This document shows, piece after piece, positions 6,325-12,765 of a stretch of 13,454 bases of DNA; within the stretch, counting starts at the first letter, position 1, and every line of letters begins with the position of its first letter. The stretch lies in the NCBI GenBank assembly GCA_964385505.1, contig CAYLPI010000100.1, positions 1-13,454 of the forward strand, given 5' to 3'. Position numbers and translations under genes: made by a program. This DNA is from CAITSH01 sp964385505 (GTDB lineage Bacteria > Pseudomonadota > Gammaproteobacteria > Burkholderiales > SG8-39). The notes beneath the pieces are model-generated. The model saw only the letters and a program-made list of their open reading frames with translations, had not been told where the DNA came from and ran no database searches.

Positions 6325-7170
6325 TTAAACCGTCTCCAGCCGCAGCGTGCCCAAGTAACGGCTGGCACCCAGTTCCACTGCAACACGCGCCTGACGCTGG
6401 GCGCTGTTGACCACGAGTTCATAGCCGCCGCCGTCAGGCGGCAAACCGTCGAGCTTGAATTCGCCGAATGCGTCACTCGTCGCGGTGGCGACGACACGGC
6501 CGTCCTTGAGCAGTTCGACCGTTGCACCTTCGACGCAGTCATCGACACCGTTTGCCGCGGCCACCAGCGTACCGCCGACAAAGCACTTCTGGTAGCGATG
6601 CAGGTTCTTGTAGAACACGCGTGGCCGCGTCCCCAGTTCGGGCTTCAACACCTCCCAGCCTTCGCCTTTTACCTTGCTCTGCAGCGCGGCGTCATCGAGC
6701 TTGGCCGAGGTCATGGCCTCGGTCGGGCAGACCTCGACGCAACGCGGCTCTTTCCAGCCGCGATCCAGGAGGTGCGCGTCGAAAATCCATTTTTGCGCCA
6801 GTTGCGCCTCTTCGTTCCACCAGATCGCGCCGTAGGGACAACTGCCGGCGATGTCGCGCTTGCCCTTCGCCTTGACCGGATCGATGATCACCACGCCGTC
6901 ATCGCGACGGTACACCGCGCCGTCATCGCGCTTCATGCAGGGCGCGTCTTCGCATTGCATGCACAGCGTCGGCAGGTGCGCGACATCGACCATCGGCGCC
7001 TCACCGCGCTCATGCGTATGAATGGCAATCCAGTCGTGGCCGTGTTTTGGTTGCGGCGCGGCGTAGCCCGGATAGTCGTTGCCGACATGCTCGTCCTTGC
7101 AGGCGACATAGCAGTTGCGGCAGTTGTGGCATTTGGCCACGTCGATGAACAAGGCCCATTTCGCGCTCAT
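6325..7170 (-). CDS. Fe-S subunit of a pyrogallol transhydroxylase/resorcinol hydroxylase-like enzyme
   Basis: A 281-residue small subunit partner of the molybdopterin protein encoded just upstream. Residues 1-155 form a ferredoxin-type domain with Cys14, 17, 20 and 24 (C-x2-C-x2-C-x3-C), Cys70, 73 and 78, Cys111-Pro, and Cys144 and Cys148-Pro. Residues about 196-281 form a small beta-sandwich of transthyretin/carboxypeptidase-regulatory type (EGATVELLKDGRVVATATSD-GEF). This layout, Fe-S domain plus a C-terminal beta-barrel and no membrane anchor, is that of the beta subunit of Pelobacter acidigallici transhydroxylase (family knowledge). Its ATG overlaps the large-subunit stop by 4 bases (ATGA), indicating translational coupling. 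Ten cysteines lie in the Fe-S region and two more (196, 212) later, so cluster number is unclear. There is no signal peptide, so it is cytoplasmic. Confidence 0.9.
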   Translation of the reverse strand: MSAKWALFIDVAKCHNCRNCYVACKDEHVGNDYPGYAAPQPKHGHDWIAIHTHERGEAPMVDVAHLPTLCMQCEDAPCMKRDDGAVYRRDDGVVIIDPVKAKGKRDIAGSCPYGAIWWNEEAQLAQKWIFDAHLLDRGWKEPRCVEVCPTEAMTSAKLDDAALQSKVKGEGWEVLKPELGTRPRVFYKNLHRYQKCFVGGTLVAAANGVDDCVEGATVELLKDGRVVATATSDAFGEFKLDGLPPDGGGYELVVNSAQRQARVAVELGASRYLGTLRLETV

Positions 7171-10157
7171 GCCGCCACTCCCGCAGCATCCGACATCGCG
7201 GCCGCGGCCGCAGGGGCTTGGGTCCATTTTTCGACTTCGATCAGACACGAGTTCGGTGCCGAGGCGCTGGTCTTTTCGGTCTGCCAGCGCGTCGGTGCGA
7301 GGGCGTTGACGCAGCCGCCGCGGTCGGGCGACTTGCCCGGCTCACCTATCGGGTCATAGACCGCCGAGGAGGCATAACACTGCACCACCCCGGGCAGGAT
7401 GCGCGCGGTAATCACCGCGGCGCAAATCACGCTCGCCCGGTCGTTGTAGAGCTTGACGAGGTCGTGATGGGCGATGCCGCGCGCCGCGGCTTCGCGCGGA
7501 TTGATGCGCGCCGCGAGGTAGTAGTAACCATCCACCAGCACGCGGTGCTCCTCGATGTCGTTGACAAAGCTGTCCTTGCCGTCGGTGTGCGTATGAAAGC
7601 TGTAGCGCGGATGCGGGCTCAGGAGTTGCAGCGGAAAGCGCGTGTAAAGTTCGCTCGTCTGCCGCCCCTCCCAGGACGGGATGTACTTGTTGACCGGCGG
7701 GCGCCCCGGGTCGTCGAACATTTTCAGGCTCGAGGCCTCGAACTCGAACTTGCCGCTTTGCGTCTGCAGGCCTTCGCGAAAACGCGCGCTGTTGCCGGCG
7801 GGCAGCGGATGCGGCTCGGGCACGTCTTTTTTGCGGCCCTCGGCGAACCAGCGCATCGCCACCGCCTGCGGCGACACCTGCATGTCCTCGGGCGGCACGA
7901 CGTAATAGCCGCGTTCGAGAAATTTTTCCCAGGACATGCGCTTGGGCAGATCGGATGCGTCAAACTGCAGGCGGCACCAGTCGAGTTCGGTCAGACCCTC
8001 GCCGTAGTAGGTGCCCATGCCCATGCGGTGCATGATGGCAAGAAATATCTGGTAATCGGATTTCGACTCACCGAGCGGCGCGACGCAGGGGTGCTGGATC
8101 GAAATGACGCGGTAATTGAGCTGGCAGTTGTTGTGGTGCGAATAGCCCCCCGCCACCGACCATTCGCCGATGTCCCAGCGTTCGAAGTTGGTACAGGCGG
8201 GCAGGATCAGGTCGGCGAACTTGGATTCACCCTCGTGCCAGATCGACTGGTTGACGACAAATTCGAGCGCGTCCGACTGGTAGGCCTCGGCCAGCTTGTT
8301 CGACTCTTGTACCGTGCCAAAATGCGAGCCGCCGTACTTGTACATCATGCGCACGCGCGAATGCCCGGGCGAGGGATAACCGAACTTCATGAACTGGCCG
8401 TGCGAGGACTTGGGGTCGATCGGATGCCCCTCGGTCTTGCCCTTGAGCAGCGCCTCGGCAATGCGATTACGCGTGATGCGCTGCGTGACGATGTTCATGC
8501 TCGGCAGTTGCGGCTGGCGCTGCACCATTTGCACCACGCCGCCGGTGGTTTCGAGGTCGCCCGAAATACCGCCCTCGCCGTAGCCGGGAAAGTAAAAGTT
8601 CAGGTCTATCGGCGCGCCGTATTGCAGGTTGCCGAAATTGACGCCCGGTTTGCCGAGGCCCTGCATGCCCATCAGGCAGACCATGGCGCGCGCCCACTGC
8701 GAGCCGGTGGCCGAACGGCAGGCGCCGCCAAAGGTCGTGCCCTTGCCGCCGGCGGCGAGATAGGTCTTGCGCGTGCCCCACTTGCGCGCAAGGGCCCGCA
8801 CCGTATGCGCCGGCACACCGGTTTCGGCCGCCTGCCACTCCGGGGACTTGGGCACGCCGTCCTCGACACCCATGACATAGTCGCTGTACTTGTCGAAGCC
8901 GGTGGTGCGCTCGGCGACGTACTTCTTGTCGTAAAGGCCTTCGCTGATCCAGACATGCGCGATGGCGTGCGCCAGCGCCGGATCGGTGCCGGGAATAATC
9001 GGAATCCATTTGCCGCCCAACAGCGACGCGGTGTAATTGAGGTGCGGATCGATATGCACCATCTCGATGCCGATGTCGCGCGCGAACATGCGCCGCAACG
9101 TGCCCTCGAAGGCGCCGTAAGAGCCGCCGGTCGATTCCGGGTCGCTCGACCAGTACACGATCATCTCGGCTTCCTGCAGGCAGTCTTCGACATGGCCGTA
9201 GGGCTCGATGGCGCCAAGGCGCATGCTGTAACCGTAGTGGTGCACCGCGCCCCAGTACCAGCCCTCCCAGCTATCGGGGTTGATCACCATCTTGGTGTAG
9301 CCGATGGCGTTCATGAAGCGGTTGAAGGCGCTGACATAACAGCCGATGTTGCCCCAGGTGTGGTGCGAACTGTGGCTGTTCATGATGGCGCCGTGGCCGT
9401 GCACGCGCTTGACGCGCTGGATCTCAGACACCACCAGATCGAGCGCCTCGTCCCAACTGATGCGCACATAGCCCGACTTGCCGCGGTTTTGCGGATTGCG
9501 CTCGCCGTTCGGGTCGAAGTCCACGCGCTTCATCGGGTAGAGCAGCCGGTCGGGCGAATAGACCATGGACTTCGAAGCGAGCGTGTGCGAGGTGGTGGTG
9601 GTCTTTCGCGGCGGCGAAAAATCGCGGCCGCGCGCCCGTATGGTCCAGGGCTGCGGGTCGTGCTCGTCAAAGTCGATCGGCGTCATGCGCACGATCCTGC
9701 CGTCCTTGACATAGACGAATACCGGGCCGCTGTTGGTGGCGTTGAGCATGCGCGTCTCGCCGTTGCCGGCATCGGTGCCGAGTTTCCAGCCCACCGCACG
9801 CATGATGCTGATGGTCTCGGTGAACCAGCAGGCGAGTTCGTCGTTGCCGGTGACTTCGATGGAAAAATTCTTGGCGTGATTGACCGCGTCGATACGCCTG
9901 GCATTGGGCTTGAAGACGTCCCAGGCGACCTCGGCGTCCTTGAAGGTCAGCACCACGTCGGGTTTGGCATGCAGACCGCGTGCCGATGTGACGCGCCGGC
10001 CGCCGAAGGTGAAATGCCGTGCGCCATTCGCACCGCCGCGCAGTCGCAACTGCACCACCGCAGTACGCTCCTGGATGCGCTGCTCGAAAACCGGGTAACG
10101 CGCCGCAGTGAAGTTCATGACCCATTCGGCAGCCTTCAGCACCAACCCGACCTTCAT
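7167..10157 (-). CDS. SCP2-like domain fused to pyrogallol-phloroglucinol transhydroxylase-like molybdopterin large subunit
   Basis: A 996-residue DMSO-reductase-superfamily catalytic subunit. From about residue 138 it follows the transhydroxylase alpha subunit/resorcinol hydroxylase line throughout: TNSGPVFVYVKDGRIVRM, DPNGERNPQ, ISWDEA, SSHHTWGN (264-271), NPDSWEGW (293-300), FYFPGYGEGGISGD (521-534), ILPACTNFERWDI, LSPHPR and KSPDRGGC. The CxxCxxxC that normally holds a [4Fe-4S] cluster is replaced by non-Cys residues, as in transhydroxylase. Asp295-Ser296-Trp297 and His265 align with the Asp174-Ser175(Mo ligand)-Trp176 and His144 that I recall for the P. acidigallici enzyme. Residues 1 to about 125 are extra and resemble an SCP2 sterol-carrier fold (PDVVLTFKDAEVAWDVF, then NFSIEVTGND). 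The ATG at 10157 has GGGAG 5 bases upstream. There is no Tat signal, so it is cytoplasmic. The substrate is unproven; phenol hydroxylation or hydroxyl transfer is inferred. Confidence 0.93.
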   Translation of the reverse strand: MKVGLVLKAAEWVMNFTAARYPVFEQRIQERTAVVQLRLRGGANGARHFTFGGRRVTSARGLHAKPDVVLTFKDAEVAWDVFKPNARRIDAVNHAKNFSIEVTGNDELACWFTETISIMRAVGWKLGTDAGNGETRMLNATNSGPVFVYVKDGRIVRMTPIDFDEHDPQPWTIRARGRDFSPPRKTTTTSHTLASKSMVYSPDRLLYPMKRVDFDPNGERNPQNRGKSGYVRISWDEALDLVVSEIQRVKRVHGHGAIMNSHSSHHTWGNIGCYVSAFNRFMNAIGYTKMVINPDSWEGWYWGAVHHYGYSMRLGAIEPYGHVEDCLQEAEMIVYWSSDPESTGGSYGAFEGTLRRMFARDIGIEMVHIDPHLNYTASLLGGKWIPIIPGTDPALAHAIAHVWISEGLYDKKYVAERTTGFDKYSDYVMGVEDGVPKSPEWQAAETGVPAHTVRALARKWGTRKTYLAAGGKGTTFGGACRSATGSQWARAMVCLMGMQGLGKPGVNFGNLQYGAPIDLNFYFPGYGEGGISGDLETTGGVVQMVQRQPQLPSMNIVTQRITRNRIAEALLKGKTEGHPIDPKSSHGQFMKFGYPSPGHSRVRMMYKYGGSHFGTVQESNKLAEAYQSDALEFVVNQSIWHEGESKFADLILPACTNFERWDIGEWSVAGGYSHHNNCQLNYRVISIQHPCVAPLGESKSDYQIFLAIMHRMGMGTYYGEGLTELDWCRLQFDASDLPKRMSWEKFLERGYYVVPPEDMQVSPQAVAMRWFAEGRKKDVPEPHPLPAGNSARFREGLQTQSGKFEFEASSLKMFDDPGRPPVNKYIPSWEGRQTSELYTRFPLQLLSPHPRYSFHTHTDGKDSFVNDIEEHRVLVDGYYYLAARINPREAAARGIAHHDLVKLYNDRASVICAAVITARILPGVVQCYASSAVYDPIGEPGKSPDRGGCVNALAPTRWQTEKTSASAPNSCLIEVEKWTQAPAAAAAMSDAAGVAA

Positions 10158-10220
10158 CGCATCTCCCCATGCAAGGCTTGCTTCACCCGGCAATCAACCC
10201 TCAATAAAAAATCGACTCCG

Positions 10221-10312
10221 GCGTGCATCGGCGCATCACAGCATCGGCGCATCACAGCGTCGGCAAATCACGGCATCGGCAAATCACATTGCCAAATCAC
10301 ATCAGCGTGCAT
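10221..10312. repeat. 16-bp tandem repeat array in the divergent promoter
   Basis: GCATCGGCGCATCACA occurs twice in perfect tandem (10225-10240, 10241-10256). It is followed by GCGTCGGCAAATCACG (10257-10272), GCATCGGCAAATCACA (10273-10288) and a degenerate fifth copy TTGCCAAATCACA (10289-10301). On the other strand each unit contains TGTGAT or CGTGAT. The octamer GCGTGCAT flanks the array on both sides (10221-10228 and 10305-10312). There is no room for spacers, so it is not CRISPR. It sits between the divergent molybdenum-enzyme operon and the dioxygenase gene and probably binds a multimeric regulator (inference). Confidence 0.8.
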
Positions 10313-10320
10313 ACTATAAT
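10289..10320 (+). promoter_or_regulatory. Probable promoter of the PhyH-type gene, overlapped by divergent elements
   Basis: A perfect -10 TATAAT (10315-10320) follows a TTGCCA -35-like hexamer (10289-10294), with a long 20-bp spacer. The start point would be near 10327, giving a leader of about 113 bases. The -35 falls in the last degenerate copy of the 16-bp repeat, so an activator bound there would be placed for class II activation. Just downstream, TGTAT-N8-ATACA (10320-10337) forms an inverted repeat. On the opposite strand TTGCAA (10339-10344) and CATTAT (10316-10321) could form an overlapping promoter for the molybdenum operon. The sequence 10158-10439 contains no gene. Confidence 0.45.
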
Positions 10321-10439
10321 GTATCAGCATTAATACAATTGCAATACGCGGGTGATCAGCGCAGCACGCACCAGAAATGCCATACGCGTAATACGCACGA
10401 CAGATGCCAGGCAAGGCGAAACGCAAAGGAGGCAACACG

Positions 10440-11270
10440 ATGCCCAAGCTGTTGAGCACGGATCAAACATCGCAATACCGCGACCAGGGCTACGTCAGCC
10501 CGCTGCGCGCCTTTGATGCCAGCGCTGCACGCGCTTATCGTGCGCGGCTCGAGGACGGCGAACGCAGCCACGGCCTGTTGGCGGACCAGCGGCGCAAAAT
10601 GCATTTGTACCTGAAGTGGGCGGACGAAGTCGTGCACCACCCGCACATACTCGACGCGGTCGAAGACCTCATCGGCCCCGACATCCTCGTCTATCACCTG
10701 ACACTGTGGATGAAGGAACCGCAGACCGACGCCTTCATCAGTTGGCACCAGGACTCGACCTACTTCGGCCTGGCGCCTGCGGAGCATGTGACAGCGTGGG
10801 TGGCGCTGTCACCGAGCAGCACCGAAAGCGGCTGCGTGCAGGTGCTGCCCGGCAGCCACCATCGCGGCCAGGTGGTGCATGAGCAAAAAAAAGACAGCGC
10901 CAACATGTTCCCCACGGCGCAAAGCCTCGACGTGCCGGCCGACGCGCCGCTTGATCTGCTGTTGCTCGAACCGGGCGAGTTCTCGCTGCACCACACCTAT
11001 CTTTATCACAACTCCATGCCCAACCGCTCCGACGACAGGCGCATCGGCCTTGGCATCAGCTACATCCCGACGCGCTGTTCGTGCCAGAGCAAGGTGCGGC
11101 TATCGGCGTCACTCGCGCGCGGCAGCGACCGTTACGGACACTTCGACATCGACCCGCGACCGGTAGCCGATTACGACCCGGCGGCATTGGCCGTGCATGC
11201 CGCCGCGATGCAACGCTGGAAGGACGCGCGCGAGGAAATGATTCCGCAGGCCCACGGGTACGCCGCCTGA
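10440..11270 (+). CDS. Phytanoyl-CoA dioxygenase (PhyH) family Fe(II)/2-oxoglutarate-dependent oxygenase
   Basis: A 276-residue PhyH-family protein, a non-haem Fe(II)/2-oxoglutarate oxygenase that typically hydroxylates small molecules or lipids. The metal triad is visible as His103-x-Asp105 (WHQDSTYF) and distal His190 (LYHNSMPN). Arg200 or Arg201 in SDDRRIGLGISY is suited to bind 2-oxoglutarate. VLPGSHHRG (135-143) is another family marker. The length is normal. A strong AAGGAGG lies 6-7 bases before the ATG at 10440; an ATG at 10404 lacks this. It is divergent from the transhydroxylase-like operon across a repeat-rich region, so shared regulation is likely. It needs O2, whereas known transhydroxylases work anaerobically. 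The substrate is unknown. Confidence 0.92.
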   Translation: MPKLLSTDQTSQYRDQGYVSPLRAFDASAARAYRARLEDGERSHGLLADQRRKMHLYLKWADEVVHHPHILDAVEDLIGPDILVYHLTLWMKEPQTDAFISWHQDSTYFGLAPAEHVTAWVALSPSSTESGCVQVLPGSHHRGQVVHEQKKDSANMFPTAQSLDVPADAPLDLLLLEPGEFSLHHTYLYHNSMPNRSDDRRIGLGISYIPTRCSCQSKVRLSASLARGSDRYGHFDIDPRPVADYDPAALAVHAAAMQRWKDAREEMIPQAHGYAA

Positions 11271-11283
11271 TCCGGTCAATCGC

Positions 11284-11314
11284 CTGGAAAGGCGCGCCAG
11301 ACGGCCTTTTCCAG
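11284..11314 (+). terminator. Hairpin after the PhyH gene, possible terminator
   Basis: CTGGAAAGGC (11284-11293) pairs with GCCTTTTCCAG (11304-11314) with one bulged base. It starts 14 bases after the stop of the dioxygenase gene. No uridine tract follows, so intrinsic termination is uncertain. Two further short hairpins follow, AAGCGGC/GCCGCTT (11333-11351) and CCCGG/CCGGG (11379-11392). The rest of 11271-11470 shows no gene. Confidence 0.35.
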
Positions 11315-11470
11315 CCATCATCATTCCCACGGAAGCGGCAAATGGCCGCTTGGCGCGGGTTTCCATGCAACCGATACCCCCGGCCTTCCGGGCTATACCT
11401 TGGCGCTTGAGTCCGCCATGATCCCGGCGCAGAATGAACGCAGAGCAAGTGAAGATCTGGCAACTATTTC

Positions 11471-11518
11471 GTCACCTAAAATTTGTCAACTAAAAAGTCA
11501 ACTACTAAGACGTTAGGC
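11471..11518 (+). other. attI: attI-like left boundary of the cassette array
   Basis: The first cassette joins at the core GTTAGGC (11512-11518, cut after G11512). Upstream there is no R'' or L'' arm of an attC. Instead an AT-rich tract holds GTCACCTA (11471-11478) and two exact GTCAACTA repeats (11485-11492 and 11497-11504). A single core preceded by direct repeats is the layout of attI sites, where integrase binds repeats next to the core. No integrase gene is present in the window, so this could instead be a secondary insertion site. Confidence 0.4.
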
Positions 11519-11546
11519 GCAAGAAACCAAGATTGGGAGTCATGCT

Positions 11547-11783
11547 GTGCCGACCGTACTAAAATCTGGCCCTTAACGTTTGATCTTCTACGCGGGGGAC
11601 CGTGACGAGCCGCCGCACGTCCATGTTGAGCGGGACGATAGGATCGGGAAATTCTGGCTCGATCCAATTCGGCTACAAAGCAGCGGCGGATTTTCGCGCG
11701 TGGAACTCGCGCGGATCGAGAAGCTGGTGAATGGTCATCGCATTGAACTTATGGAGACCTGGAATGACTACTTCGGCCATTGA
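11547..11783 (+). pseudogene. DUF4160 gene with a premature TAA at codon 10
   Basis: The frame begins at GTG 11547, with GGGAG 7 bases upstream, and reads (M)PTVLKSGP, then TAA at 11574-11576, then RLIFYAGDRDEPPHVHV and a normal DUF4160 C-terminus ending at 11783. Relatives have a Tyr at the stop position (M-P-T-V-L...G-P-Y-R), so a single change TAC or TAT to TAA explains it. The remaining 67 residues stay open from TTG 11580, one codon past the stop, and could be made by reinitiation. DUF4160 is a small protein (about 80 residues) commonly paired with DUF2442 in a putative toxin-antitoxin-like module. Its 3' end overlaps the next gene by 20 bases. A sequencing error is possible. Confidence 0.75.
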
Positions 11784-12114
11784 GATGGAAGTGCCCTTTG
11801 CCGAGACCGTAACCGTTTCGGTCGGTACGCTTTGCGTCGACCTGAGCGACGGTCGGAGTATTTCGGTTCCTCTTGGGTGGTACCCACGGTTATTGCGCGC
11901 AACCGCGGCAGAACGCAAGCGTTGGCGGTTGATCGGCCGAGGATTGGGTATTCACTGGGAGGACCGCGACGAAGATATCAGCATCGAAGGGCTATTGGCC
12001 GGCAAGCCATCTGGCGAAAGTCAAGCGTCCTTCAGTAACTGGCTTGCGAAGCGGTCATTGCGCCTAACAACGCGCTCAACACGGACGCGCGCAAAAGCGG
12101 CGCGCGCCGGTTAG
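11764..12114 (+). CDS. DUF2442 domain protein with C-terminus running into attC
   Basis: A 116-residue DUF2442 protein. Diagnostic segments are VDLSDGRSISVPLGWYPRL and IHWEDRDEDISIEGLL, followed by a SFSNWL tail. DUF2442 proteins often sit beside DUF4160 and may act as its partner in a stability module (family association, not proven). The ATG at 11764 has GGAG 7 bases upstream and overlaps the DUF4160 frame. The natural domain ends near residue 99. The final 17 or so residues (to TAG 12112-12114) are encoded by attC DNA and are a basic Arg/Thr/Ala tail, so the stop codon lies inside the recombination site. Confidence 0.82.
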   Translation: MTTSAIEMEVPFAETVTVSVGTLCVDLSDGRSISVPLGWYPRLLRATAAERKRWRLIGRGLGIHWEDRDEDISIEGLLAGKPSGESQASFSNWLAKRSLRLTTRSTRTRAKAARAG

Positions 12115-12128
12115 CGCGAACGTTAGAC
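12062..12128 (+). other. attC: attC site 1 (67 bp)
   Basis: R'' is GCCTAAC (12062-12068) and R' is GTTAGAC (12122-12128). L'' CGCGCTCAAC (12071-12080) pairs with L' GTTAGCGCG (12110-12118) leaving one extrahelical base. The centre has a CGCGCGC/GCGCGCG stem (12086-12092, 12100-12106). All attC architectural elements are present. Confidence 0.88.
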
Positions 12129-12221
12129 CTTGCCCTTGACAGTTGTACCGGGAATACATGCCAATTGAACGGCCTTGTGGCAAGCTACGCAGATCGAACC
12201 ACCAATATTAAGGCTCCCAAT

Positions 12222-12446
12222 ATGTCATTACCTGTTGAAGCTTTGGAACTTGAGGTCCTTCGCCTTCCCGCTGCAGAGCGCGAACGGCTGCTAGACCGTG
12301 TGATTGCTAGCCTCGATGCCGACAAAGCTCGAGACAAGGCCTGGGACAATCTCGCCGCCAAACGAGACTCGGAAATCGAACGCGGCGAATCTACGCCTGT
12401 CTCCGGGCCAGATGTCGTTTCCCGCTTACGTGTCGAACTCTCTTGA
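12222..12446 (+). CDS. Addiction-module antitoxin (putative addiction module component family)
   Basis: A 74-residue protein of the small putative-addiction-module-component family: MSLPVEALELEVLRLPAAERERLLDRVIASL, then a charged helical C-terminus that probably wraps the toxin. These antitoxins neutralise a ParE/RelE-fold toxin encoded immediately downstream and usually repress the shared promoter (family knowledge). I start at the ATG at 12222, which matches the family N-terminus. An in-frame TTG at 12165 would add 19 residues without homology. The stop TGA overlaps the toxin start TTG by 4 bases (TTGA), so the pair is translationally coupled. Confidence 0.85.
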   Translation: MSLPVEALELEVLRLPAAERERLLDRVIASLDADKARDKAWDNLAAKRDSEIERGESTPVSGPDVVSRLRVELS

Positions 12447-12736
12447 CATACACGCTTCACAACGGCGCGGCAAATGACCTCGCCGAGGCGGCAAGGTTTT
12501 ATCGGCGCGAAGGCAGTCGTGCACTTGCAGCGCGTTTCCTTGACGAGTTTGAACGAATTGCCAATTTTCTGGTTGAACATCCGGGAATCGGCACGCCTAC
12601 CGAGGACCAACGCCGCTGGTTTCCACTGTCAAGCTTTCCGTACTCCGTCATATATCGGGAAACTGAGACTGAAATTCGCATTTTGGTCCTGCGCCACCAG
12701 AACCGTGATCCCGAGTATGGAGAGCAGCGCCGCTAA
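12443..12736 (+). CDS. ParE/RelE-superfamily toxin
   Basis: A 97-residue toxin of the ParE/RelE plasmid-stabilisation superfamily. It shows the family pattern: an N-terminal strand (TYTLHNGAANDLAEAARFYRR), helices with FLDEFERIANFLVEHPGIGTP, then RRWFPLSSFPYSVIYRETETEIRILVLRHQNRDP. The target (gyrase or ribosome) cannot be decided from sequence. Translation starts at TTG 12443, overlapping the antitoxin stop. The weak start codon and coupling would keep toxin synthesis below that of antitoxin. The stop lies 30 bases before the attC R'' arm, in AT-rich DNA. Confidence 0.9.
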   Translation: MTYTLHNGAANDLAEAARFYRREGSRALAARFLDEFERIANFLVEHPGIGTPTEDQRRWFPLSSFPYSVIYRETETEIRILVLRHQNRDPEYGEQRR

Positions 12737-12765
12737 AATAAATTTTTCAATTCAAAAAATACAAG

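Larger units (their letters stand above)
11513..12122 (+). mobile_element. Integron gene cassette 1 (DUF4160 + DUF2442)
   Basis: A 610-bp cassette from T11513 to G12122. Its start GTTAGGCGCAA (11512-11522) is the exact reverse complement of TTGCGCCTAAC (12058-12068) at the R'' arm of its attC, as expected for an excisable circle. It carries two overlapping small genes in the usual cassette orientation. Confidence 0.85.

Noticed and set aside
10277..10293. Sigma-54-like motif on the minus strand before the molybdenum operon (TGGCA...TTTGCC)
   Set aside because: The GG-to-GC spacing is 11 bases instead of the strict 10, and it arises from the 16-bp repeat units.
10225..10301. Tandem repeats as a CRISPR array
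   Set aside because: Units are 16 bp and directly adjacent with no spacers.
7218..10319. A 1033-codon open frame on the plus strand
   Set aside because: It is antisense to the molybdopterin large subunit. It stays open because GC-rich third positions of the real gene remove stops; the product is low in recognisable motifs and rich in His, Arg and Ala.
11056..11463. Minus-strand 135-codon frame reaching into the array boundary, considered as a remnant integrase
   Set aside because: It shows no tyrosine-recombinase motifs and is mostly antisense to the PhyH gene.
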